64,000 nucleotides of DNA from Aporrectodea caliginosa (taxonomy: Eukaryota; Annelida; Clitellata; Crassiclitellata; Lumbricidae). Shown piece after piece: positions 44,717-60,534 of the stretch (positions are counted from its first letter, which is position 1; each line of letters starts with the position of its first letter). A program made the position numbers and the translations under genes. The stretch lies in the NCBI GenBank assembly GCA_020284085.1, contig JACEVL010000342.1, positions 248,001-312,000 on the forward strand, read 5' to 3'. The notes below the pieces were generated by a model that was not told the origin of the DNA, made no database searches, and was given only the letters and a program-made list of their open reading frames with translations.

Positions 44717-45444
44717 CGCTCTGACACACTTGATTGCATCAAACGTGGCATTGATCCAGAAGTCTTCTGTGTTCTTCATGTTCATCGGAGTGAAACCTCA
44801 GGTAGCTCAGTGGCTGGCGGGGCCTCGCTGTTATCTACAGGTCCACTTTAGACGTCAGTGTCCGCCCTCAATCAGAAAGGCTCTGCACTTACTCATGTGA
44901 TGTTCAGCGACTTTAGACGGTACGAATGGGCAGAGTATCCTCATCGACAATTACCGTTGACATCGATGAATGTTTAACAATCACCAATAACCGAATATCT
45001 GCTTTCCTCGTGGTCCAATAGGAAACTTCTACGATGACCTTGCCATTCTCATATCACCCATCTGTGTCGAGGCTGGTGAAAGATTCTTGTTCTGTATGTA
45101 CTGCACTGCCTGGTTCTGAAGGTCGCAGTAATATAGAACTGGGCATTTAACGCGTTATTAACGTGATTAATGCTTTAATTAATCGCTCCGATTCAGACCG
45201 GCTACAGGCGACCATCTAAACCTATCACGACATGGCTTTCATCTTAATAATAGTAGTATCGTAACTTACAGGTACTAAGCGCACATGGAACTTGTACATA
45301 ATATAGCCCTACCTGTAGTTTATTTATGCTCTCAAAGGCAGTATTCCCAAGTTCAGGATATACATGTAGGTTTTTCTACTTCGTACGTGTTTGTCTTCTT
45401 GTCTGTTTCTTTGCCCTGCTGAGTCAACAAAACTGTTTTTTTAG

Positions 45445-48400
45445 ATGAGCGCGGATACTTTGGCACATGGATCTTCAATTACCTTCCAACCTGCGTCAAG
45501 GACTACTTCCTCGCCAAAAAGGAAGAAGCAGAACAACCGTCTGCCAAGGTCAGTTCAAAGAGCATTGTTATTATAGATGGAAGCGACTCCAGTACCAAAG
45601 GACTTCTGCATTGCATCTTATAATGTTTCTTATTGCTAATCGGTAAATGAGCTAGACTTAGAAACGTTGGATAAAAACCCACAGAAGGTTTGTTGAGGAG
45701 GTTCAGGGAAAAGGTTGGGCAGAAAAGAGGAAATGGAAAATGAGGAGAAGGAAGCGCAGAAACAAGGAAAGGGGCAAGCAGTGTGGAGGAAACAACGGAG
45801 GAGAAGAAAGAGGAAGAGGAGAATGGGAGAGGAATTCAGTTAACGAGTCGAGTTTTGAAAAATACGCATAGAAACGAGTAATTACGGAGTGAGGGATAGA
45901 AGATCGGCGACGTAATCGTAATTTAAAATGGGAACTTCTATATGCCGGTGGTTAATGCACAAGGTATCCACCGATGGCACTCCAAAATCAACCCGTAATT
46001 AAGTCAAAATCCAGAGGTTCAGTCCGTTTGAGACAGATGGTTGCTTCTTGCTTTTTGTTTGTCTGTGCGCCTGTCTGTGTGTCTGCCTTTCTAATTATTT
46101 GGATGGATGGATGGATGGATGGATGGATGGATGGATGGATGGATGGATGGATGGATGGATGGGTGGGTGGGTGGGTGGGTGGGTGGGTGGGTGGGTGGGT
46201 GGGTGGGTGGGTGGATGGATGGATGGATGGATGGATGGATGGATGGATGGATGGATGGATGGATGGATGGATGGATGGATGGATGGATGGATGGATGGAT
46301 GGATGGACGGACGGACGGACGGACGGATGGATGGATGGATGGATGGATGGATGGATGGATGGATGGATGGATGGATGGATGTGTCTCTCGCTCTATAGTC
46401 TATAATAATATTATGTCTAATTAATGTCTCTGTTTAGTTGTTTTTCCGTTGTGTGTATTGGTTTAAAATTTGTTTCGTTTAGAAATTCTGGTTGGGCCTA
46501 ATTGAATCCCACAACTTACTTTACCTTACCTCATCGGTTACATTAGACAGCAGCGTTATGGAAGTTGTTGATTAATAATTATAATTAATGCCCAGTCCTG
46601 CCAGATCGTAATCTGCCTTGCCTTACCTTATAAAGCTTACATCATGTTGCGGAACGCAGCAGTTAGTTGATTAGAGCTCTCGTATTGTATTGCGGATAAA
46701 TGCGGATTCGATTCTCCTCCGTTGAGACGGTTACTGTGTGGGGACCTTGACCAAGTCCTTGACTCACAATCGATCAGCGCCATCGACTGATGTTTCTTCA
46801 ATAGTGGCGCTTAATAAATGCATAAGACCCTGTATCGGTTTTGTTCTCTTGTCTGGCAATGTGTCTTTGGTTCAGCTCCTCGCTACCTACGCTCCATCTT
46901 TACCCTCTCTTCTTCTCTCACAGGTCGCTCAGCCCTCCGTTCCTCTTCTATGGGTAACTTTTCGGTCCCTTTTGCCCTCACTGCTACTAAGCAGCGCCGA
47001 GCAATCTCCATCGTTGGTCCAACAACGTGATCGGGCCTGGCTCGGGAGCGCCTCTGAGTAGAACCCTTGAAGGGGCGCTATATAAATCTTATGATTGATT
47101 GATATTGATTGATTGATTGATAAGAACCTCTCTTCAATACATACATGGTTCTGCTTCAACGGTTTTGCAACCAACGACTGCGCTCTTTCCCTTCTCATTC
47201 CGGCGTTGACCATGATGGCACTGTTGTTCCGTTATTAAAGGCTGTCTAAACACCAGGGATTACTCTGGTCAGTAATCTCAATTTTCGACCCCACGTAACA
47301 AATCTGTGCAAATCGTGTTTCTACCACATCAGGGTAATACGTCACATAAGGTCTACTCTTACGAAAGACATATGGCACAGACCATAGAAACTCGCGGGAT
47401 GTAATTTCGCTTGTCCTTGGTGAGGAGGGATGAAGTTGTGCATTCTAGGTCGTAAGTCGCATTGTTTTGTCGTGGAGGTGGGAAGATGCCCCGGAGGACA
47501 TGGCATGGTTCATGGCCGATAGCATTACTAGCATTAATTTATAGCTATTAATAGAGTTTGTGTAGCCCCTTTGCTTGAGTTGATTGAGAAATAATTTCTT
47601 TGTTTCTGGACAGAATTCGGAAAGAAGTTTCGATTTGGAATTTCCTGGGTGGTGCATCAGGAGTTAGATTCTATGAAAAATACCGAAAGCAAGAAGAAAG
47701 TAAGTTATTTTCTGTGCCAATCTGTGGTGTTACTGTCGTATTTTATCCCGACCAGAACTTATTTTTGTCATTGCCTTAGCTTGCTCACCGTCACCTTATC
47801 AACTCATATTACACTCTTTCTAATCTTGCCTTAAGGGAGGAGGTTTAGGTGAATGGCAACACTCTGGCATGCAGAGCAGAAGATCGGCATTGACCCGGGA
47901 TCGTGATGGGCACCTTGCGTGGCTGCTATGCAGTTAAATTCGACATCTGTATATGGGCGCCTTGCGTGGCTGCCATGCAGTTAAATTCGACATATGTAAT
48001 AGCTTGTAATCACCCGTTCATACTATGACTTGTAATCATACTGCGTTCATGTCAGTTTGAATAACAAAACGCGAATATGTTATGTTATGTTACTTTGCTA
48101 TCCATTGCAGCTGTAGTCTGTATCTGTGATCTATTTACCTTTAAGACTTTAATTCCAAAGTCATAGGCTGGCTCTCTATCTTAGGGCACCGATTTTCTGG
48201 ATGTTGACCTAATTACAGACTGGTTTTGATGCGCCATCTGTTGATGCCTTTTGCATTTATATCGGCGTTATAAAAGTCACTACTTACTACTTAAATTTCT
48301 GGAAAATGCTTGACCATAATTACCTGACTTCCTTGGCCATACCTTATCTTCCAACGCCTTTACATTAATATACCTTACGCTAACCTGTAATACCTTGCCT

Positions 48401-50167
48401 TATACCTTACCATATCTTACTTTACCATGTCTTATCTTACCATGCCATCTTTTACTTACCTTGCATTATCTTGCCTTAAGTTAATGTAGAGCATTTGTGA
48501 ATGAACGTTCTCTTCATAGCCAACTCTGCAGCAAAGAGCCCAAGATTCTGTGAGTTTGATTAACCACTGGCTAGAAGGTCCAGACGCTTCCGTCCGCGGT
48601 GAGAACCTTCTGAAGACAGCCGCGGTAAGATCAGAAGATTATTACCTGCCTGCTTATGAGTTTCTGGTCATTACTCATTAGATAGTGGCGCCAAACATAC
48701 ATAATAATTTACAATAGGTGCTCGTCAGCAAGGAATCCATTAGAAAATCTATCTTACTGTTCAAAAAGTACTACATTTGAACCATACGTACTGCTGCCTT
48801 AAACTCTCTGCATCTTATATATGTCCTAAAATAATGCTTTAAAACTCTTGAATGGTGATGTTCCCCCGCACACGAACAGTGTTGTGCTCTCGGACATTTT
48901 CGGTTGTTCGTCAGAAGCTTTGGATTCGCTGAATATCAGTTGTCTCTGTCAATTATTTAATGTCTCTTTCATTCAGGTCTAAATATAAAACTCATCTATT
49001 TCCACTTGCATGTAACAACCGTAGCTTGGCTTCTGGTTTCTCTGGTCTATCTGATTTCCAACTGGCATCTCCAACGAATTATGAATTCTTGAGGGCGATT
49101 TAACTGGAAGCAACGTTTTGATTACGGCACTATAGAAGCCATTAGATTGTGTAACTGTAATCACATATTTTTATAGCGCCACTTCAGGCGGTTCCCTACA
49201 TGACAACACGGAACTGTGATCGAACGTAATGGTTTTCAGGCGCTTACGGGAATGAGGAAGAGAGAAGTGAAGTGTTCAAAATGGCAGATTTGATGATTTT
49301 CAGAATTTTGCTATTTTATATGAATAAATAGTTATATTTATGTGCAGGAGAAGCAGCAACAGAACCAGCAGATGTTCTAATTTATGTTTTTTATTTATGA
49401 TTTGTTTTAGGAATCGGACGGTCTCTTCGCCACAGTGAATAATGATGACCGCATCCTCGAATGGGCGATCCGTCTTCACGACAGATGTACGTAGGCCCTA
49501 TTTGTTTATTTAATACATGTTTATTTATGTAGAGATAAACGATAGCTGTCAACTAAAGTAGATGGATATTATCAGCTTTGTTTATTATAACGCATTTATT
49601 GAGCGCCTCTTTCTAATAATCAAGCATAAATCGATGACGCTGGGCAACTGTGAACGCAGGACTTGTTCAAGGTCCCTACACAGTAACAGTCTCAGAGGAG
49701 GAGGATCAAACCCGTACTTTCCGAGTTACAAGTCGAGCACTCTAACCAATCGGCTACTATGTCACACAGTCGACCGCCATGTCCCACGATTCCTGCGCCA
49801 CTAACGCCCCTAGCGAGTCAATGACGAAACTTCGATCAAGTAGATTGGTTATCAATCGCTGGCGAATAGAGGCTGATGAAGTACAAGCAGCTTATGTCAC
49901 TTGATTCCTTATCATGGATATTCAAGATGACTTATTAAACGATTATTGATCGGAATTGTGTGGGTGCACTGATTTGTGAAATATTCTAGCAAAAACAGTT
50001 GCCCAATGTGGCCAGCAAGTAGCACTTCGAAAAACATTCTCATATGTTGATTTACAACGATATTTTATTGGCTGTTACTGTTCGTAGGTCTAAGAGTACA
50101 TGGTACAAATAAGCTCTACGCTAAGTTGCTAACCCAAGTAATCACAGTGAGTCAAACAAAAGCTTAA
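45445..50167 (+). CDS. Tentative multi-exon gene of unknown function (partial)
   Basis: Four candidate exons: 45445-45548, 48520-48624, 49411-49486, 50088-50167. Each has AG/GT borders (donors gtcagt, gtaaga, gtacgt), only one open frame in exons 2-4, and phases that fit (1-0, 0-0, 0-1, 1-stop). The peptide includes [51 protein letters not shown] and [15 protein letters not shown], with a stop at 50165. I do not recognise the family. The 5' end is missing; a candidate first exon at 41816 has the wrong phase. It ends about 290 bp from the stop of convergent receptor A. Confidence 0.38.
46101..46380. repeat. (GGAT)n/(GGTG)n/(GGAC)n microsatellite
   Basis: 280 bp of GGAT with a block of GGTG (46159-46211) and one of GGAC (46305-46324). 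All forward frames are open (WMDG, GWMD); these are not genes. Confidence 0.97.
46660..46828 (+). mobile_element. tRNA-derived SINE, copy 2
   Basis: Box A-like TTGATTAGAGCTC, box B-like GGATTCGATTCTCC and the shared body (GGTTACTGTGTGGGGACCTTG, TGGCGCTTAATAAATGC). Confidence 0.7.
46829..47112 (+). mobile_element. CR1/L2-type LINE 3' end
   Basis: Plus frames with [32 protein letters not shown] and the 3' phrase GGGGCGCTATATAAATC, then a (TTGA)n tail at 47092-47120. Short and inactive. Confidence 0.7.
47130..47370 (+). mobile_element. CR1/L2-type LINE fragment (same family as 26830)
   Basis: Nucleotide-level match to 27900-28130: CATGGTTCTGCTTCAA, TTTCCCTTCTCATT, CGACCCCACRTAA and CATCAGGG.AATAC. 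Internal fragment only. Confidence 0.65.
47371..48519. other. Gene-free stretch with small duplications
   Basis: GCACCTTGCGTGGCTGC...TTAAATTCGACAT is duplicated at 47909 and 47957 (~50 bp apart). 48340-48490 is a degenerate CCTTAC/ACCTTATCTT repeat. Confidence 0.4.
49580..49790 (-). mobile_element. tRNA-derived SINE, copy 3
   Basis: The minus strand has GATTGGTTAGAGTGC (box A), GGGTTTGATCCTCC (box B), TTACTGTGTAGGGACCTTGA and GCGCTCAATAAATGCG, matching copies 1 and 2. Confidence 0.75.
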
Positions 50168-50454
50168 CTTATTATCAAAAACATTTGTTAATTCTTCGTT
50201 AATTCTTCGTTACGTTTATACTTTAGGATTGTAATTCGTAAAATATTCATCTGTATTTGTACATCACAGGGTTTTTATAATTTCTTCTCTTGCACGAATT
50301 AATGCAAGTATTATTCAAGGTTCCGGTTTGGGCCCGATTGATTTTGTAGTTGTAATCTCAGACTTTAAGCCAATCAGTAAAAGTGTTTTAACTGGATTGA
50401 ACGGTTATTCATTGCTGAGTTGCTGGCTGACGTTTCTGGCTCGTGTGGTTGGGA
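50168..50454. other. Spacer between convergent genes
   Basis: AT-rich. Presumably holds both 3' UTRs. No clear AATAAA signal noticed. Confidence 0.25.
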
Positions 50455-54141
<3,687 letters not shown>

Positions 54142-54303
54142 CTGTAGAATCACACGAAGGACATATGACGGTGATACGACAATATTCCAATACGATCTAT
54201 AATTATGTCCTTAATGTCATATAGCTTTATATAAATGAAATTCAATTGAAGCCCATGGAACGTTTGCCACGTGATTATCTTATCTCCTACATATCGTGTC
54301 ATA

Positions 54304-54338
<35 letters not shown>

Positions 54339-54600
54339 AGGACAATGTCATATCAAATCCCGAGTGAGAATATACTTATCAGACCTAGACCAGACGTTGC
54401 TTGCCTTCCCGGAAGTAAGAAACGAAGTATGCCTGCAATATTATCTATGGTCTGCAGCTGTTGGTCTAGCTTCAGAATAGTATCTCCTCTATACATGAAC
54501 TAATAAAAACAAATTCTATATAATTTTTAGTGACTGCAAGATAACGCAATGATATGGTCATTATATTAGTTAATGCTTGGTAAGAGTCATGGAAAGTACC
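54142..54600. other. Possible upstream exon of receptor A, unproven
   Basis: A minus stretch at about 54385-54495 opens from atgtatag with DTILKLDQQLQTIDNIAGIL and ends at a GT, but nothing links it to the receptor. A (TA)n run at 54308-54336. Confidence 0.25.
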
Positions 54601-55220
54601 TTAACCCTCGGGCTACCAAGGGGGGGTGGTTGCCACCCCCTAGGTTTTTTTCATCTCAAACTTTTTCATATGGAATAAAAATTTGACCTTTTAGGTAGCT
54701 GTAGGGGGTTCATCTACACACGTTTTGAGGTAAAATGTGAGATCATATCTCACACCGTTCAAAAGTTATACCCAATATACCCGAGGCACCATGGGGGGTG
54801 GATACCACCTTCCTAGATTTTCGACTATATCTTATCCGTCATTTAATATTAAGAGACACAAATTATACCATTCTATAGAGGGAATGTGGGGCTACATTTC
54901 TATGGTCACTGAGTTGACCTGAGACAACCCAAAGTGCTCAAAATAAATAATAATACGCGTAATATGCGTGAAAAATGGCCGAATGGAAGCACTCTCCCCT
55001 TAGTTTTTTGTCTGTAGCGTACTCATTTGTCTTCCTGGAAGAGAAACATACATACCCTTCTTTAGAGGGAATGAAGGGCTTCATTTGCATACCTAAATCT
55101 TTGTCTTTTGAATACCGGGAGTGATCAAAATAAATAATAATACGCGTAATATGTGTGAAAATGGCTGAATACAGCATTACGATGTAAACCGATATATATG
55201 TATGGATATATATGTATGGA

Positions 55221-56319
55221 CAGGGCCGTAAATCCTGGAAAGGGAAAGGAGGGAATTCCCTCCCCACTTTTAAGCCGGGGGAGGGAGCGTGAAGGAATTC
55301 CCTTCCCACATATTTTTCTAAGCTGTGCATAAATATTAGGGTCACCAAGATTTCTGCCAAGTCTTGTAGGGTGATTTATTATGGGAAGAAACCTTACTCT
55401 GTCGGTTTGAAAGCTATAACAGGTGTGAATGTGGCTGCTGAAAGATAGATTTCCTTCTTAATCCAAAGCTGGCAGACTTATGTTGTGACAAGCGGTCAAG
55501 CGCAACGCAACATCCTAAAAGACAGGGCAGAGAGTGTTCGGAGACAGGACGACAAATTATGAAGACAGCTGTGTGATATATATATATATATATAATATAT
55601 AATATAGTATTCAAAGTGTAGACTTTCAGGGTGAGAGGAGAACCATAGACTCGATCAGTTCATCTCGAGACCTCATCGCTGCATTCGAGTTACAGAGGAT
55701 TATGAATAAATTTAAATAAATGAAATTAATAAATAAAGTACTGCAATGTCTAGGGGACCGCTTGAAATCATTTAAGTAGTGTTATCTGTTGTTTTCCAAG
55801 TCATCAGCTGGAAGGTGTGCTGGTAAGTACAACTAAATGGTGCAAGTGCACACTATATTTAGTCTATTATAACGGTTGATGCTGCATTTCACATTTAGAA
55901 ACAATTGCCAAAGCCTAAATCTGTGCATCAGAAAAATTGACAAACAGCATTATACGTGTAAATTTAATTTCTTCCACAAAGAAATCCTTATAATATATTA
56001 TTGGTCGCAGTTTGTACTTGTAATCGCAATCGTAGTCGCAATCTCAAGATTTCTTCAGCGCAAATGGTACAAAAGCTATGTCGCGGAACCAGCTTATTCA
56101 CAGGCGCTCAGTCAAAACAAAACACATATAAACAACATAGATAGGCAGGGGATCGAGATCCAACAGCAGTGGTAAAAAAAATGACAAAAATATTGTTATA
56201 CATTATAGGCCCTAAAGGAATAGTAGCCTATATAATTTTATCCGCCTTAGGTCTGTGCTTGGTTGAGGTTGACTGACACAACTTTTAAACACTTTACGGG
56301 CTACTGGAGAGCGAGACCC

Positions 56320-56358
<39 letters not shown>

Positions 56359-56450
56359 GCGTATGTATGTGTGCGTGTGTGGGGTTAGTATACACACTTC
56401 CGAAGGGGCAATTTTCCCTCCCCACTTGTCGAAATAGATTTACGGCCCTG
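55221..56450 (+). mobile_element. hAT element nested in the piggyBac element, perfect 8-bp TSD
   Basis: 1,230 bp, ends CAGGGCCGTAAATC, flanked by TGTATGGA (55213-55220, 56451-56458). No transposase motifs. It carries an open frame with a transmembrane segment (55876-56175). Confidence 0.87.
55876..56175 (+). CDS. Open frame with TM helix and tyrosine tail inside a hAT element
   Basis: 99 residues: hydrophobic ILIIYYWSQFVLVIAIVVAI, then basic FLQRKWYKSY and a tail with EPAYSQALSQ, ending at TAA. The layout (helix, basic stop-transfer, tyrosine motif) resembles the receptor exons nearby, though the sequence is different. It may be a captured host exon or chance. Acceptor-like sites lie before 55975, so only the helix-tail part may be real. 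Confidence 0.3.
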   Translation: MMLHFTFRNNCQSLNLCIRKIDKQHYTCKFNFFHKEILIIYYWSQFVLVIAIVVAISRFLQRKWYKSYVAEPAYSQALSQNKTHINNIDRQGIEIQQQW

Positions 56451-56811
56451 TGTATGGATGTACATTTATGCTATATAAACATGTGTAGGGATGATTGTGT
56501 GTATCTTTTATACATAGATTAGTTTCAAAACACACATAATCTTATATTTGTTTATCCGAAAAGTACAAAATGTACGCAATAATATAAAATATTGCTAATT
56601 AATGGGTTCCGTTGTTAAAAGTGATGTAATTTCGAGGTGCATTCACATAATATACAACTAAATATACCATTCTGTGCAGAAATGAATGCTGAATCCATTG
56701 CTATATTACAAGTTATGATATGTGAAACCAAACACGAAATCCAGGGGGGTGGTAACCACCCCTCCTTTGGTAGCTAGTGTTACAAAAAAAGCTTGGTAGC
56801 CCTAGGGTTAA

Positions 56812-57500
56812 CACAGGACGATCTTAGTTTGTATGCAGTTAAGGTTTATGTTTTTCGCAATAGCTTTTTTTGGTTCGAAACCGAATATTGACTCTAAGTC
56901 CTTCCTGTTGTTATCATGTACTGCGATAATAGTAATAACTTAGGTGACCCTAGCTGTCCTTTCGGGGTTCCCTTTTGTGGCTAATGATGAAAAATAATCT
57001 TGCTGCTACTGTGTTGTGATGCTAACAATGGAAAATAATCATGTTACCTTTGTTTCACTTTAATGGCTTCATTAAAAAGAATTGAATTGAATTGAATTGA
57101 TCTGTTGTGCGTAATGTTACTTCCTTAATTGAACTTTTACTTGGAACGACATTGCGTGTGCCTTCGCCGTTGATACCTTCGCCTGGGAGATGAATCCCAG
57201 TGAGGCATGTGAATTCATGAATTTATAGGCCTAGCCATATGCCCTTAAGTATAAAAATGAGGTATGCGCAAAAATCAATCTGCGTTTTGATTCTACATGT
57301 AGAGCGCCATCGCGTGATTTTTGTGCTTAAGACACCGACGCTGCAGGAGCTAGCAAGTACATTTTATAAATGAAGAGGGTCCAATTCACTGGTAATCAAA
57401 ATGACTTATTAAATGATTACATGTTTCATCGGTAAGATTATCGACAATTGCACCTGGTTCAGTCTCTACCCCGTACACTAGCATAATTATCTATTTCTAG
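56812..57500. other. Gene-free stretch
   Basis: Contains an (AATTG)n run at 57078-57100. GACTTATTAAATGATTA (57402) resembles 49930, which may mark an edge of the segmental duplication. Confidence 0.3.
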
Positions 57501-57774
57501 ATGCTTCTTCCGATCTGCGGCCAACGACGATAGTTTTCTCGATATTCCAGTAGAAGAGTGGCCTGAAAACCAATCGTATAAGATCGCATGTAATAACTTA
57601 GCCTGTGTGAATTACAATGATGAACGTTTTGTTGCTCTTATACAGTATTTTAGTTCAACAGTAACGAAGAACGAAGAACAGAAAGTTTGTTCTACAAGTT
57701 GTTTAAAACATAGGCACAACTTTTCTAAGTTAATCGTGACAGTCTTGCAGACATATAGAATTATAAAAAGTTAA
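57501..57774 (+). CDS. Candidate terminal exon, unknown protein
   Basis: After a good acceptor (ttatctatttctag) one frame stays open for 90 codons to TAA: it contains CFFRSAANDDSFLDIPVEEW, NNLACVNYNDERFVALIQYF and KLIVTVLQTYRIIKS. It lacks an early ATG. AATAAA follows at 57998-58003. No upstream exon could be joined; the phase does not fit the candidate exons at 49411-49486. Function unknown. Confidence 0.3.
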
Positions 57775-57997
57775 ATGAAACATAAAGCAGCTGAAATTGT
57801 AAGCAGTGATGAAGAATAAGCAGATGACGGTATGGAGGAGCTGAACCATGACTTGTTGCATTACCAAGAATTTATAATAGCCTATTGATTACTCCCAACG
57901 ATTAATGGTAATAACTGATAGGCCTATTGCGAATATCCAAAAGTCTTGAGTTTTGTACAATTGTTTGTATCATTTGATCGTAAAACCTTATGTATCC

Positions 57998-58003
57998 AAT
58001 AAA
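57998..58003 (+). terminator. Possible polyadenylation signal
   Basis: AATAAA about 225 bp after the stop of the candidate terminal exon at 57501-57774. Confidence 0.35.
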
Positions 58004-58272
58004 GTTAGATACTCGTAGATGCTACTATTTCAGAGCTTCCCAATGGTAGGCCCTATTAAACATGTTTTCATAGGATCAAGGTTGGTGCCTAAAAGCATTT
58101 AGATATTGAACACGTCGGGCGCAAATTATGCCAATTTTGGCGAAATGTGAGTGTCTTGGGCACCCCTAAATATTTTCAACAGTCATTAAATTTTACAGGT
58201 GTTATTATGGAATCATGAAGAAACGTTTTAGAGAGACAGCATAAGAATTTAAAAAACATATTTCCAGGACAC

Positions 58273-58275
<3 letters not shown>

Positions 58276-58318
<43 letters not shown>
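58276..58318. repeat. (TA)n microsatellite
   Basis: Pure TA run. Others lie at about 60485-60532 and 54308-54336. Confidence 0.95.
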
Positions 58319-58322
<4 letters not shown>

Positions 58323-58391
58323 AAATCAGACAAGCGCACGTAGGTACATATATATAAATATATATATATATATACATACAGGTTGATTTTT

Positions 58392-58607
58392 TCAAACGAT
58401 GGCAGGCCACGGCATAGCCATGCAGCTACTCAGTCGCTTTAAAGACTTAAGACGACTTTTCAGTGTTATAGGTTCTGCATAAACTGCACTTGGATCTTGT
58501 GTAGCAACGAATCCACCTTCTGATTCAAGTTCTACTGTTATCTCTTCCAGATGAATAGGATCTGGTGCCTCAACCGCTTTACCCGTCGGTGTAGATGACT
58601 CTGTTGG
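58392..58607 (-). other. In-frame open extension after the receptor B stop
   Basis: After TAG, the same frame continues 71 codons: PTESSTPTGKAVEAPDPI, HLEEITVELESEGG and QDPSAVYAEPITL, then a basic end, to TGA (58392-58394). It holds another tyrosine motif, like the rest of the tail. Confidence 0.55.
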
Positions 58608-60492
58608 CTAGAGCGCCTCAGAATAAATCGCATTGGGATCGGCAATCCTTAGGTTTTGTTGGTGTTTCTGTGGAAAGTCTAGGTCGGCGTAGACGACGCT
58701 TTTGCCTTTGTCATTCGCTTCAATGGTGAGTTGAACGCTGGCGTAGATGGTGTTGTTAGAAGGAGGTGTCGGCTGTTTGGTCATTTCCACTTCAGCATAG
58801 ATGGTGTTACCAGGTGGAACAGTACCTTCTGACGGTCTGTTGATTGAAACCACTGTTGCATATTCGGAAGAGACCATTTCACTCTGTAATATGTTCGTCA
58901 TGGGTGATCCCTCGTTTCGTTTATCGCTACATAAAACCATAAAAAGTAGAGACAAAACTTTTTCATAGCAAAGTGTGAGACAGACATTAATGGTTTCTGC
59001 ACATGTCTTAATCGAAAATAACGAGTAAAGGAACACTAACGAGGTTTCATCGTTATTTTCGTTAGGCCTACAAAACTAAAAAGTGCAATTTCGAGAAACA
59101 CGAGAACGTGAAAATGTGCCCTAACTAATAGCCTATTTTCGCACCAAATTTTGGTTTTGTCAATTAACCCAGTTGTGGTGGAGCATTTTATTAAATTTAG
59201 TAATTTTGTAGACGTTCATATTGCGATTGCAACCCAAGTTGACTAGCGCAAATTCGCAAAATTAGTAGTCATAATAATCTTTTAGTCAGAATGTCTCTAA
59301 AGATCTTGAGCGGCCGCAAGCGTGGTAATGTGGTCTGGAGTCATTTCAAGTGCGAATCCGTCACAAATAAAAGTAGGCCTAAGTGTATAATAAGCTTTAT
59401 TGGCCTTAGTGAATGGAAGTTATGTGACCGCTTCATTGCCGGTAAAAACACATCTAATCTATTCAATCATTTAAAGTATCACCATCCACCTACATACAGA
59501 AATACCTGCGCTGCAGAGGGTGATAGAAAGAGGTGCATAGAAGGGAATTCGGTTAAGACAATCAAAACTGTTAGATATTAGGGTGCAGTAAAATTAGCAG
59601 TACCAAGGTCTGTGCTTTTCAATGTGTTTGATGATTTTTTTGGGTTTTACAACGTCTCTATTTGCTTCTATGTCATGTTAAAAAAGTGCTCCAAATTACC
59701 ATGCTGCTGATGCAATATTTTTCATTATTACGATACAAAGTGAAAACAATAATTCAAAAGAGGTAGCAGATCACACCTGAATGGCTACCCCTCATCACCA
59801 AAAGTTACGAATTTTTAGCATCAAGGTAAACTGTATTCATGAAGCTGAATGCACCCTTTCTGCAAAGCCTTTCGAAGTGAAACGCGTCTTAATATGCACA
59901 GCTGCTGCGTCTGAAGGCAATTTCGCTAAGCCTTATTGTAACTACGTATATAGTAACTAAATTAAAATTGAGTAACTATAACTATGACTGTAACTAAAAA
60001 ACTATACTAACAAGAACTTTAACTGTAACTAAAAAACTATACTAACAAGAACTTTAACTGTAACTAAAATGATAAACCATTAACTATAACTGTAGCTATA
60101 ATTAAAATAAAATCGCTAAGGAGAATCACACTGGTCCCATTCCTATTCATCTTCGCAAATCATAATTGCTTCAGTGAGAGTTATTTGCTCAGGTCTCAAC
60201 TGAACGGTGAACTACACAGCCACTTTCATTGGGCTAAAGGCAAACCCGCATCTCGCCATTGATAGGGCTGTTGAACCTCTGTTATAAGCCCATTGTTTGA
60301 CGTCTTTGCATCAGAATATTGCGAAATGACAACTTAGTGATTCCTAGAGACTTCTGTTGTTACAACGGCAAAAACTATGATAACAGTGAAGTCTTTCAGT
60401 TTCAGTTTCTCTTAATTCGACTTTCAACAGATTAAGCATGTTAGGTAGCGCATCGATCTATGAATGTTTGTGTATGTATGTATGTATGTATA

Positions 60493-60534
<42 letters not shown>

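Larger units (their letters stand above)
54605..56807. mobile_element. piggyBac-type non-autonomous element (TTAA)
   Basis: TTAA on both sides (54601-54604, 56808-56811) and inverted ends CCCTCGGGCTACCAAG / CCCTAGGGCTACCAAG, followed by a GGGGGGTGGTTGCCACCCCC palindrome-like block at each end. TTAA targets are diagnostic of piggyBac. No transposase. Two direct copies of AAATAAATAATAATACGCGT (54942, 55128). A hAT element is nested inside (55221-56450). Confidence 0.85.

Noticed and set aside
45974..46424. Three ORFs of WMDG repeats
   Set aside because: They are the (GGAT)n microsatellite read in three frames.
47613..47699. Candidate exon (acceptor tttctggacag, donor gtaagt)
   Set aside because: Its 86-nt length and frames cannot be joined to the neighbouring candidate exons without a stop.
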